From the NCBI RefSeq assembly GCF_002075795.1, contig NZ_CP020472.1, positions 4,210,501-4,274,500 of the forward strand: a stretch of DNA of 64,000 nt, given 5' to 3'. This document shows positions 35,474 to 43,410 of the stretch, piece by piece. The notes below the pieces were generated by a model, which saw only the letters and a list, made by a program, of their open reading frames with translations, had not been told where the DNA came from and made no database searches. Position numbers and translations under genes: made by a program. Origin of the DNA: Shewanella japonica (GTDB taxonomy: Bacteria; Pseudomonadota; Gammaproteobacteria; Enterobacterales; Shewanellaceae). Positions within the stretch are counted from its first letter, which is position 1; each line of letters opens with the position of its first letter.

Positions 35474-36313
35474 TTAATAACCGCTAGCATCATTGTCTGG
35501 TGAGAATTTTTCGCCCGCTACCCGATGTACTTGAGTCTGAATGCTACCATTGCTAGCAAGCTCCAGCAAACGATAGCCAGGTTGAAGGCCATCTAAAGCG
35601 AAGTAAGAGGATTTCGGTTTAAATTGTATACAGGTTGAGGGGGTGACCATTAATTGCATTGGGCCAAATTCGCCTTGATACTCTGTATCAATAGACTGGT
35701 GTACGTGTCCCCATAGGAGCCCTTTAACTTGGGGGTACTTGGCCATTCTTTCCAAAAACTGCTCACCGTTCGCCATACAGTGTTGATCAAGCCAACTGCA
35801 ATTAACCAAAATGGGATTATGATGCATCACAAGTAATACATGCTTATTAGGCTCTGCTTTTATAGCAGCATCAATGAGTTCAAATTCTTGTTCAGCAAGA
35901 TAACCACCAGGCTTACCACGCACAGTAGAGTCCAACATTAATATTTGCCAGTTTCCAGCCAACACTCGTTGCTGGCCAAATAAATGCGGCCCTTGCATAT
36001 GCAAGCTCATTAAGCGTGGATCATCATGATTGCCGGGTAAATAATGGCAAGGGATATTGAGCGCAGCGATGTCTCTAGAAAAGTGTTGGTAAGACTGTGG
36101 AGAGTAATCTTGGCTAATATCGCCAGTGGCTAACACTAAATCAGCAGAATATTGAGAGGCCAAATATGTGTCTAGTACTGCTTGGAAACTGGCAGCCGTA
36201 CTCACCCCTAACAACTTTGCTTCAGGATCTGCAAATAAGTGCGGGTCAGTAACTTGAATAAGTCGCACGACATCCGTTTCTGCAATTGAATAAGACACTG
36301 GCTGTTTAAGCAC
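35474..36313 (-). CDS. cpdA: 3',5'-cyclic-AMP phosphodiesterase CpdA
   Basis: This 279-residue class III phosphodiesterase hydrolyses cAMP. All metal motifs of the calcineurin-like fold are intact: TDPHLF (Asp/His), GDIS, GNHD, MHHNP and WGHVHQS. That contrasts with the degenerate relative at 3332-4594. It starts with GTG. In gammaproteobacteria it tunes CRP signalling. Confidence 0.93.
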   Translation of the reverse strand: MLKQPVSYSIAETDVVRLIQVTDPHLFADPEAKLLGVSTAASFQAVLDTYLASQYSADLVLATGDISQDYSPQSYQHFSRDIAALNIPCHYLPGNHDDPRLMSLHMQGPHLFGQQRVLAGNWQILMLDSTVRGKPGGYLAEQEFELIDAAIKAEPNKHVLLVMHHNPILVNCSWLDQHCMANGEQFLERMAKYPQVKGLLWGHVHQSIDTEYQGEFGPMQLMVTPSTCIQFKPKSSYFALDGLQPGYRLLELASNGSIQTQVHRVAGEKFSPDNDASGY

Positions 36314-36345
36314 TAATTAATCCCAACATAAATTAATTCAATGTA

Positions 36346-36786
36346 TTAGAGTACTGATAGACTGATATCTTTAGGACGACACCCAATCTTCAATAACTCC
36401 TCCAGAAATGCATTAACTTGATACTTCTCATCCGTTTGATGCATATGTACATTTGGATAATCATACACTGCTTTCAGTCGATAAATCTGTTGACTAGTTA
36501 ACACTTCTGCTAATTGAGCATCATGATAGACTCGCACACAAGCTTTAGGTGTGGTAAGGAAATCACTGTTGGGCAAATGGCGTGAAATTTCAATTAATTG
36601 AGTATACTTAGTGTTTTCAAGTAATGTGACGTGGAGTTGTCCAAACTGCCCAGCAATAATCCAAGGAGTATTTAAAGCGGCATCTTCAGGAAGCCACTTT
36701 AGAATTAAGGCATAGTTGCGCCCGCACAGTGCCAAAAACGCACTGACATTAGGCTGATACTTCTCTTTTTCACTCACTTGGCTCAC
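36346..36786 (-). CDS. yqiB: YqiB-like DUF1249 protein
   Basis: This 146-residue protein is DUF1249, found between cpdA and nudF across enteric and Shewanella-like bacteria. Its conserved centre includes CVRVYHDAQLAEVL and YPNVHMHQTDEKYQVNAFLEE. No membrane helix or catalytic signature is evident, and the function is unknown. The start is separated by 74 bases from nudF. Confidence 0.9.
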   Translation of the reverse strand: MSQVSEKEKYQPNVSAFLALCGRNYALILKWLPEDAALNTPWIIAGQFGQLHVTLLENTKYTQLIEISRHLPNSDFLTTPKACVRVYHDAQLAEVLTSQQIYRLKAVYDYPNVHMHQTDEKYQVNAFLEELLKIGCRPKDISLSVL

Positions 36787-36860
36787 TGGGTTCTCTCTTT
36801 CAATATCAATAGCTATTTCGCAATAGTTAAGGTAAATCTGTTTTGCAGGACCTTAGGCAG

Positions 36861-37475
36861 TTAAATTTTATCTATATTGAGTGCTAACCACTGCAAACCA
36901 ATCACAGTAGACGCATTATCAATTCGACCTGAGTTAACCATTTCCATAGCGACATCAACATCAACAACATGTACTTTTATGTCTTCATGTTCATAGTCTA
37001 AACCATGAATGCCTTTAGCTTTAGAAGCATCAACTTTAGCCCAATAAAAATGAAAACGCTCAGATGAACCACCCGGAGTCGCTAAGTAACTGTTTACAAG
37101 ATTGACTTCGGAAGCTGTTAAACCGGTTTCTTCTAATAACTCACGCTCAGCCACTTCACTTGGTACTTCACCGGCAGCAATCATACCTGCCACGAGTTCA
37201 AGAAGCCAAACAGAATTAGTTGTTGCTAATGCAGGAAGGCGTATTTGTTCAATTAATACGACTTGTCGTCTCATAGGATCATACGGTAACACGACAACGG
37301 CATGCCCACGCTCAAAAACCTCTCGGGTGACCTCTTCACTCCAACCACCAGCAAATAACTTATGCTTAAATCGATACTCATCCAGTTGAAAGAAACCTTT
37401 ATATAAGGTCTTTGTTGAAATTATTTCAACATCAGTAGATGCGTTAAACTGTTCTATTATCTCAGTATCTTTCAT
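36861..37475 (-). CDS. nudF: ADP-ribose pyrophosphatase NudF
   Basis: This 204-residue Nudix hydrolase cleaves ADP-ribose and related sugar nucleotides to AMP and ribose-5-phosphate. The Nudix box is complete: GMIAAGE, then seven residues, then RELLEETGL. An N-terminal beta domain precedes it. It is divergent from tolC across a 396-base spacer, as in E. coli. Confidence 0.94.
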   Translation of the reverse strand: MKDTEIIEQFNASTDVEIISTKTLYKGFFQLDEYRFKHKLFAGGWSEEVTREVFERGHAVVVLPYDPMRRQVVLIEQIRLPALATTNSVWLLELVAGMIAAGEVPSEVAERELLEETGLTASEVNLVNSYLATPGGSSERFHFYWAKVDASKAKGIHGLDYEHEDIKVHVVDVDVAMEMVNSGRIDNASTVIGLQWLALNIDKI

Positions 37476-37834
37476 ATTTTTTCTTACAGTTTGTAAGCCC
37501 TTTGAAATATTTTATCGAGTATATTAGCCAATGTTGATTTTTGATATTTGCTAAAGTCATTATTGGTATTGCGATGGTAGTTTCCTATACTATAAGCAGC
37601 AGGAAATAGATAAAATTCACCATAAAAAATACCAATAGCTGAGTATTGTATTTAACCATGTAAGGTGAAAAAAGTCTGTTACAACTTGAAAGTTGATATT
37701 TAGCTTAAAGATGATAGTCTTTTTATCATATACACTAGATACATAGCGGGATTGCACAAAGTTTTAAGTGGATCACAAACACACAAAGCGATCTTGCTCA
37801 CATAGTCAATCTGTGCACAACAAAGTTAATATTT
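37476..37834. other. Divergent promoter region between nudF and tolC
   Basis: No gene is supported. The AT-rich stretch contains the two divergent promoters, but I cannot assign hexamers with confidence. No clear CRP site was found. Confidence 0.45.
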
Positions 37835-37850
37835 CCTCCAGGTTAGGAGG
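37835..37850 (+). promoter_or_regulatory. Hairpin that can sequester the ribosome site of the tolC upstream ORF
   Basis: CCTCC and GGAGG pair around an AGGTTA loop. The GGAGG is a perfect ribosome-binding sequence, placed two bases before the ATG at 37853 of the upstream ORF. Confidence 0.5.
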
Positions 37851-37852
37851 CC

Positions 37853-37882
37853 ATGTCTAAAAGGGCAGCAAATGAAATTTAA
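37853..37882 (+). CDS. Putative 9-codon leader ORF overlapping the tolC start
   Basis: The frame encodes MSKRAANEI and stops at 37880-37882, so its stop lies inside the first codons of tolC (start 37872) in another frame. It has its own GGAGG site, though unusually close to the ATG. If translated, it would bring ribosomes to the tolC start. It is too short for statistical support; the overlap and the Shine-Dalgarno hairpin are the evidence. Confidence 0.4.
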   Translation: MSKRAANEI

Positions 37883-39179
37883 AATACGTTCTTTATACGC
37901 AGCGCTAACATTAGCGGTTGCTGCACCTGCAGCTAATGCCGATGATTTGCTCCAAATTTATCAGCAAGCGCTAACAAGCGATACAATTGTATTGCAAGCA
38001 CAATCTCAACGTGATGCATTATACGAAACGATTGAAGAAAACCGTGCTCCTTTATTACCTACCATCAGTGCTAACGTAGGTTACTCTAAAGCATGGAATG
38101 ATTCAGAAGGTTCGCCTACCGAAAAGCCTGAAGGTTTTACTGGTGGTTTAAGCCTTAACCAAGTCATTTACGATCACAGTGCATGGGTTGGCTTAGACCT
38201 TGCTGAAATGGCTGCATCGCAAGCTGATTCAGCTTACGCATCGGCATTACAATCATTAATTATTCGTGTAACGACTGCTTATTTTGATGTATTAACCGCA
38301 AAAGATAACTATGAATTCCAAGGCGCAGAAAAACGCGCGATTGAGCGTCAGCTTGAGCAAACTAAACAACGTTTTGCTGTAGGCCTTACCGCAATTACTG
38401 ATGTGCATGAAGCGCAAGCTCAATACGATTTAGCTTCAGCAACTGAAATTCTTGCAGAAAACACATTAGCCAACAGCTATGAAGCATTACGTGAAATCAC
38501 AGGTATTGATCATAAATCGATTAATACCCTTGATACCAACCGATTCTCTGCTGGTGCACCAAGCCCAACCACCTCTTCAGAGTGGTTAACCATGGCTGAA
38601 ACCAATAGTATTGATTTGATGACTCAACGTATTGGCCGTGATATCGCGAGCAAAACTATCGAGCTATATAAAGCAGGCCATATGCCATCGCTTAATTTAG
38701 GTGCGGGTTACACTAAAGGTTTTGAGCAAAGCCCTGGTGCCGATTACGATAATGCCAACATTGCAGTGACATTAAGTGTACCGATTTTTGAAGGCTTTAA
38801 AGTATCTTCACAAGTTAAACAAGCGCAGTACCAATACGTTGAAGCTAGTGAGAAGCTAGAGCAAGTTCATCGTGGTGTTGTAAAAGATGTGCGCAATAAC
38901 TTTAACAACGTTGGTGCATCAATCAGTTCAATCCGTGCTTACGAGCAATCAGTGATTTCTTCTGAAAGTGCATTAAAAGCAACTCAAGCTGGTTTTGAAG
39001 TAGGTACACGTACCATTGTTGACGTACTCAACCGTACACGTGATTTATATGATTCAAAACGTCAGTTATCTGATGCGCGATACGGTTACATCAATTCAAT
39101 CTTAGCACTTAAACAAGCAGCTGGTACCTTGAGTGAAGATGACATCATTGCTATCAATAATGGCTTAATCGCACAATAA
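37872..39179 (+). CDS. tolC: Outer-membrane efflux channel TolC
   Basis: This 435-residue outer-membrane factor is the exit duct for tripartite efflux pumps and type I secretion. The signal peptide is cleaved near ANA-DDL (residues 21-24). Two homologous outer-membrane efflux halves follow, with TolC-typical segments such as NQVIYDHSAWVGLDLAE, AVGLTAITDVHEAQAQYD and FEVGTRTIVDVLNRTRDL. An AAAAGG site lies seven bases before the ATG. Divergence from nudF matches E. coli. Confidence 0.95.
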   Translation: MKFKIRSLYAALTLAVAAPAANADDLLQIYQQALTSDTIVLQAQSQRDALYETIEENRAPLLPTISANVGYSKAWNDSEGSPTEKPEGFTGGLSLNQVIYDHSAWVGLDLAEMAASQADSAYASALQSLIIRVTTAYFDVLTAKDNYEFQGAEKRAIERQLEQTKQRFAVGLTAITDVHEAQAQYDLASATEILAENTLANSYEALREITGIDHKSINTLDTNRFSAGAPSPTTSSEWLTMAETNSIDLMTQRIGRDIASKTIELYKAGHMPSLNLGAGYTKGFEQSPGADYDNANIAVTLSVPIFEGFKVSSQVKQAQYQYVEASEKLEQVHRGVVKDVRNNFNNVGASISSIRAYEQSVISSESALKATQAGFEVGTRTIVDVLNRTRDLYDSKRQLSDARYGYINSILALKQAAGTLSEDDIIAINNGLIAQ

Positions 39180-39209
39180 TCTATGTTGTGATGATTAAAT
39201 GCTAAGCAT

Positions 39210-39238
39210 AAAAAAACCGCCAATCGGCGGTTTTTTTT
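39210..39238. terminator. Bidirectional terminator after tolC
   Basis: CCGCC/GGCGG with an AATC loop is flanked by A-rich and T8 tracts, between convergent tolC and the beta-barrel gene. Confidence 0.9.
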
Positions 39239-39266
39239 GCTTGTTTCAACCTACATTGAAGGCTGA

Positions 39267-40007
39267 TTAGAATGCCAATTCAACACCGGCAAAAGCACCT
39301 TTAAATGACATGTTTTGAGTTGTGCTAGAGAAGTCATCAACGTCAAAGTTAAATTCGCGGTAACCCACACGAACAGCTGTATCAAGTGCAACACCATCAA
39401 ACTTCCAACCAAGACCTGCGTTGTAGTCGTATACACTCGTTTCATCAACACCTAACATCACGTCAGCAAATGCATATAAACCGAGTCCTGGTACACCGAC
39501 TTCAGCGCTGGCATAAACCATAACGATGCCGCTATCGACATCAACTTCTTCTGGATGACCAGGATCTTGAACACGTAAAGAGCCGTGCATTTGTTTGTAA
39601 GCAGCACCTAAGTCTAAAGCAACTAAATCGTTATCTAAGATTTCGTAATAAAGCACAAAATCAGTGTTACTTAAGTCATTGAAAACTGTCGTATCAGAAT
39701 CAAACTGGTGACCATTAAACATGAAGTTTGAATCGATTTGGCTTCCTTTACCTTCTAGGCGGTTTTCACGAATTTTGACATTCGGCACTAAAGGAATTGG
39801 ATGCTCAAAGGCAACCCATAAACTACCTTGAGACTTAGACTCGTAGTTATACGTTTGTGCTACACCATCATCGCTGTTGAATGAACCACTGGTATCAGCA
39901 TCCCAGTAATCACCACCAACTTTAAAACCAACAACAGTAGCTGCATGAGCAGAAGAAACGCTCAACATACCTAATAAGGCAGTGGCAAGAAGTGTCTTTT
40001 TCATCAT
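39267..40007 (-). CDS. Outer-membrane beta-barrel protein, TIGR04219-like
   Basis: This 246-residue protein has a signal peptide (cleaved at AHA-ATV), a small beta-barrel of alternating strands, and the classical C-terminal aromatic residue (GVELAF). The FKVGGDYWDAD and NVKIRENRLEG segments match what I recall of TIGR04219. The function is unknown. It begins directly at the DUF2333 stop (TAATGATG), and the second ATG at 40004 may be the true start because of its spacing from CAGGGA. Confidence 0.8.
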   Translation of the reverse strand: MMKKTLLATALLGMLSVSSAHAATVVGFKVGGDYWDADTSGSFNSDDGVAQTYNYESKSQGSLWVAFEHPIPLVPNVKIRENRLEGKGSQIDSNFMFNGHQFDSDTTVFNDLSNTDFVLYYEILDNDLVALDLGAAYKQMHGSLRVQDPGHPEEVDVDSGIVMVYASAEVGVPGLGLYAFADVMLGVDETSVYDYNAGLGWKFDGVALDTAVRVGYREFNFDVDDFSSTTQNMSFKGAFAGVELAF

Positions 40008-40978
40008 TATCCCTGAGAGAGTAAGTTAGTTAAATCAATCACCGCGGCATTTGCACGCGATATATAGTTGGCCATCACTAGAGAGTGGTTAGCCACCAAT
40101 CCAAATCCATCACCGTTTAAAACCATTGGGCTCCATACGGTTTGCTGAGTTGCTTCGAGTTCACGAATTATCTGACGTAAGCTCACCTCAGCATTTTTCT
40201 TTTCCAGCACATCGGCAAAATCAACTTCGATGGCTTTCATAAAGTTTAATAACGCCCAAGCAGAACCACGGCTTTCATACAACACATCATCAATTTTCCA
40301 CCAGCTTGTTTTTATTTCTAAGCTCGCCATTGATGACGTTGATTGTCTTGCTGCGGTATCACCAGCTAAATCGGTATTCAATCTATCTTGACCAACACTG
40401 GCAGATAAACGTTGTGACATACTGCCTAAACGCTTTTGCACTTCTTTAAGCCACTCGTTTAAATTATCTGCACGGGCATAAAACTGGGCATTACTGTTTT
40501 CAGTATCACTGATTTTAGCGCGATAAAGTTTCAATAGTTTTATGGCTTCACGATATTCACTTTCAGCACTCGGCACTAACCAGCTAGTATGCTCAATATT
40601 CAGTTTTGAATGAGCGGCAAGTAAGTCTGCATCTGCCGTTGATTGTGATTGCGAACGACTGAACTCCTTACGCATAATTAAGGCCAAATCACGAGATTGC
40701 TCTAATGCGCCAAACTCGAATGCTGGCATATTATCCATCATCACAGAAGGTGGCATAATATCATTGGATAACCAGCCACCTGGTTTGTCCAATAAGGTTT
40801 CCATGGTTGAAATTAATGACGATGTGGTCGCATAACCAACAACATCTTCACCGCGCTCATTTTGCAGTACTTCTGGCTCAAGAATATCAGGCTCGATACT
40901 CCACCAAACCGAGATAACGTATCCGATTAAAAAGATAAACCCGACTACGCCAATGACTTTATTCCTTGTTACTTGCAT
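40007..40978 (-). CDS. DUF2333 family membrane-anchored protein
   Basis: This 323-residue protein has one N-terminal membrane helix (about residues 9-28) and a large, mostly helical periplasmic domain. The WLSNDIMPPSVMMDNMPAFEFGALEQSRDLAL stretch is the conserved core I associate with DUF2333. The start at 40978 (ATG) is eight bases after AAGGAG. It lies between the PCuAC and beta-barrel genes on the same strand, with 12 bases after the former. The role is unknown. Confidence 0.82.
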   Translation of the reverse strand: MQVTRNKVIGVVGFIFLIGYVISVWWSIEPDILEPEVLQNERGEDVVGYATTSSLISTMETLLDKPGGWLSNDIMPPSVMMDNMPAFEFGALEQSRDLALIMRKEFSRSQSQSTADADLLAAHSKLNIEHTSWLVPSAESEYREAIKLLKLYRAKISDTENSNAQFYARADNLNEWLKEVQKRLGSMSQRLSASVGQDRLNTDLAGDTAARQSTSSMASLEIKTSWWKIDDVLYESRGSAWALLNFMKAIEVDFADVLEKKNAEVSLRQIIRELEATQQTVWSPMVLNGDGFGLVANHSLVMANYISRANAAVIDLTNLLSQG

Positions 40979-40990
40979 CAATACAACTCC

Positions 40991-41476
40991 TTAATGATGA
41001 TGGTGATGATGGCTTTCTTGGGATTCATTACTCGCCTTTTTCTCAACCGTCAGTTCAACTTGTAGTAGTTCGCCATTTTTAAAAACCAATTCTAAAGGGA
41101 CTGTATCCCCTACTTTCAAAGGCTCTGTAAGTGATAACAGCATGATATGATCACCAGAGGCCTGTAATGACAAGGTGCCATGAGACGGGATCTCGAACCC
41201 TTCTACCTGACGCATTTTTACCATGCCATTTTCTTCAATTAACGTATGAAGCTGAGCTTCTTTTGCCACTGGTGTATTCACAGCGACTAATGTGATTGCT
41301 TTGTCAGTATGGTTCATTAATGTCATGTATGCTGCGGTATTTGGCACACTTGCAGGCATGGCTCTTACATGACCATCACTTAACATTATTCCAGCAAAAG
41401 CCGAAAAAGAAAACGTGGTTAAAACTAAAAAACTAAACAGTTGTTTGAATATTGCTTTCAATGTCTTAAACTCCAT
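40991..41476 (-). CDS. PCuAC-type periplasmic copper chaperone with natural C-terminal His6
   Basis: This 161-residue DUF461/PCuAC protein has a signal peptide (cleaved near AFA-GIM) and a cupredoxin-like domain. The Cu(I) ligand pattern is His in LHTLIEENG, Met in GMVKMRQVEG, then His and Met in PSHGTL and DHIMLL. In this family the domain delivers copper to cytochrome oxidase. The protein ends with a Ser-rich linker and six consecutive His residues at the very C-terminus. It is the first of three same-strand genes and divergent from the enoyl-CoA hydratase gene. Confidence 0.88.
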   Translation of the reverse strand: MEFKTLKAIFKQLFSFLVLTTFSFSAFAGIMLSDGHVRAMPASVPNTAAYMTLMNHTDKAITLVAVNTPVAKEAQLHTLIEENGMVKMRQVEGFEIPSHGTLSLQASGDHIMLLSLTEPLKVGDTVPLELVFKNGELLQVELTVEKKASNESQESHHHHHH

Positions 41477-41511
41477 TTACACCCTACTCGCGTCCATAAG
41501 GAAAACAACGA

Positions 41512-42249
41512 ATGAGCCAGATTCAGGTTAAGGATGATCAAGGCGTACGTATTATCAGTTTTAATCGTCCAGAAAAACGTAATGCCTTTAATCTTAAAAT
41601 GTACCAACAGCTTACAGAATACCTGATCCAAGGTGAGAGCGACAATGACATTCGTGCCTTTATGTTGCGTGGTGAAGACAAATGTTTCACATCAGGTAAT
41701 GATATTGCCGATTTCCTTGCCAGCGGCGAGCTAAACGACAGTCATCCTACGGTACAATTCTTACATTGCTTGCTCACGCTCAAAAAACCAATTGTTGCTG
41801 CTGTATCTGGAGCAGCTGTTGGGATTGGCACAACCATGCTGCTACATTGTGATCTCGTTTACGCTGATAACAGTGCTAAATTTCAGTTACCGTTTGTGAA
41901 TTTAGCGTTAGTCCCAGAAGCGGCCTCGAGTTTACTTTTACCTTTGATTGTTGGCCAGCAAAAAGCGGCAGAATTGCTCTTATTAGGCGAAAGTTTTACC
42001 GCAGAGACAGCATATGAGCTCAATATCATTAATCGTGTGGTTGAACAATCGGATTTAGATAACTTTGTGTTAAGCCAAGCTAAAAAATTAGCGGCTAAGC
42101 CACCATTGGCCATGCAAGCATCTAAAAAGTTACTACGATACAATCAAGCAGAAGTGAAACAGCAAATGCTTACTGAGCTTGAGTTATTTAGTGAAAGGTT
42201 AAAAAGTGATGAAGCGAAAGCCTGCTTCCAAGCATTTTTATCTCGCTAA
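41512..42249 (+). CDS. Enoyl-CoA hydratase/isomerase family protein
   Basis: This 245-residue crotonase-fold enzyme has the oxyanion-hole segments FTSGNDIADF and AVSGAAVGIGTTMLLHCDL. A Glu in NLALVPEAASS corresponds to a crotonase catalytic position. Hydratase versus isomerase (for example Eci-type) cannot be decided. AAGGA eight bases upstream supports the start. It stands alone in beta-oxidation terms, divergent from the copper-chaperone gene. Confidence 0.9.
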   Translation: MSQIQVKDDQGVRIISFNRPEKRNAFNLKMYQQLTEYLIQGESDNDIRAFMLRGEDKCFTSGNDIADFLASGELNDSHPTVQFLHCLLTLKKPIVAAVSGAAVGIGTTMLLHCDLVYADNSAKFQLPFVNLALVPEAASSLLLPLIVGQQKAAELLLLGESFTAETAYELNIINRVVEQSDLDNFVLSQAKKLAAKPPLAMQASKKLLRYNQAEVKQQMLTELELFSERLKSDEAKACFQAFLSR

Positions 42250-42321
42250 TCAATGTGGTCATTAAGTCGGCTCATCTAAAACCAGCTTGGTAATCAACTG
42301 ACGATGCAAGTAATTTCAGCT

Positions 42322-42349
42322 AGGGGCGGTGATGACCATCACTGTCCCT
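42322..42349. terminator. Hairpin between convergent genes
   Basis: A 12-bp stem with two G-T wobbles forms around a GACC loop (AGGGGCGGTGAT/ATCACTGTCCCT). There is no T-run, so it may be a rho-assisted or mRNA-stabilising structure between the hydratase and PspC-like genes. Confidence 0.55.
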
Positions 42350-42353
42350 TACA

Positions 42354-42560
42354 TTAATAGCGAGACTGTTGCTGACTTACGATAATGGCAGCGATAAAGT
42401 AACCTATTAGACCAACAGTTGGACTTAAAAAGATAACGATAAACGTTAATACACGCGTCCACATGACAGACCAACCGAATTGTTTTGCTACCGAAAGGCA
42501 TGCGCCGCACACTAATCGTTTTTTAGCTTTCAAATAGTTCTCTACATCTGACATGTTCAT
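42354..42560 (-). CDS. PspC-domain small membrane protein
   Basis: This 68-residue protein contains a PspC-like domain with the family's basic segment (KRLVCGACLSVAKQFGW), followed by one or two membrane helices. The usual PspC core has GVCGGLA where this one has VCGACLS. No pspA, pspB or pspF gene is nearby. Its start overlaps the stop of the small gene upstream (ATGA), so translation is coupled, and it is the last gene of a three-gene unit starting at 43087. Confidence 0.8.
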   Translation of the reverse strand: MNMSDVENYLKAKKRLVCGACLSVAKQFGWSVMWTRVLTFIVIFLSPTVGLIGYFIAAIIVSQQQSRY

Positions 42561-42736
42561 TCTTTTTCTCCTACTAAACCAGCTTGGTTAAATTCTGCTG
42601 AGATAGCATCTACATGGCTAAATTGGTACCGCTGCAACCCGCAAATCAAAAGTGAACACACAATAAAACTGATTACGGGAAGCAGAAGAAGTGAAATCAA
42701 CGGATCTGCTAAATGAAATATCATCATTAAATCCAT
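42557..42736 (-). CDS. Small 59-residue membrane protein, unrecognised
   Basis: I found this frame by hand. It runs from ATG at 42736 to a TGA that overlaps the next start by four bases. GAGGA lies upstream at a suitable distance, only four bases past the previous gene's stop. The protein has one strong hydrophobic helix (about residues 11-33, rich in Leu, Ile and Val) and a polar C-terminus. Tight spacing on both sides is the best evidence that it is real. It matches no family I can name. Confidence 0.7.
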   Translation of the reverse strand: MDLMMIFHLADPLISLLLLPVISFIVCSLLICGLQRYQFSHVDAISAEFNQAGLVGEKE

Positions 42737-42739
42737 GAA

Positions 42740-43087
42740 TTAGTCCTCGTTACTGGCTAATACTGATTCCGCATTTTCTTCCTGTGCTGACTCAGCTAAT
42801 TCTAGTGAGCTATTTAAAGCAAATACTTGCTCAGCGATTTGACTATGCAGTGACAATACAATTTCTTGTTTCGCTGTTTGCAGCATTTCTGTTGCAGTTT
42901 CACTGATTCGAGTTTCTAACACATGAATCACATCGGCACTGTTCAAATCGTTTGCTTGTGCTCCCATACTTGCTGTTGCAAGCAGTGCAACCAAAGCTGT
43001 TTTTTTCATGACACTTTTTGCTGATGAAGTTGCATTAGTGTTTGCCGATAATAATGAACCAGTTGTATTTGTAGTTGAGTTAAACAT
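42740..43087 (-). CDS. Small exported protein of unknown function
   Basis: This 115-residue frame starts at the ATG at 43087, preceded by AAGGAAG. An upstream extension of 26 codons is unlikely. A signal-like segment (KKTALVALLATASMGAQA-ND) follows a Ser/Thr/Asn-rich lead-in; an internal Met could give a shorter signal peptide. The mature part is one long amphipathic helix rich in Glu, Ala and Leu, suggesting a coiled coil in the periplasm. It is the first gene of the unit with the 59-residue and PspC-like genes. Confidence 0.65.
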   Translation of the reverse strand: MFNSTTNTTGSLLSANTNATSSAKSVMKKTALVALLATASMGAQANDLNSADVIHVLETRISETATEMLQTAKQEIVLSLHSQIAEQVFALNSSLELAESAQEENAESVLASNED

Positions 43088-43298
43088 GATGTCTTCCTTT
43101 TCATTTGTTGGGTACACCATGGTTATTACAAGCTGCGTGCCAAGTTTTAAAATATTTTTTAACACCTGATTTATAAGATTTTTTATTAAAAAACTTTCTA
43201 ATCGACTAAAAAGCGCATTGAGCGTTTTTTAAACTATTAGTATTTTTAACCACTAAAATAGTGAAATTAGCTAAAACTTAATTAGCCAAATAACAGTC

Positions 43299-43327
43299 AA
43301 AAAAAAGCGCCCTATAAAGACGCTTTT
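43299..43327 (-). terminator. Terminator downstream of dusA
   Basis: On the minus strand AAAAGCG and CGCTTTT pair around an 11-base loop and are followed by T8. It lies about 85 bases past the dusA stop. Confidence 0.6.
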
Positions 43328-43410
43328 AAAAGTTAATTTAGCTCGACAGCCGCATCATGTTAGCGATACTAATAGCCTAGATGCCAATGCAAGATAATCA
43401 TTCACAACTA

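Noticed and set aside
37741..37830. CRP site upstream of tolC
   Set aside because: Only a right half-site (GGATCACA) is seen; the left TGTGA arm is missing, so there is no support.
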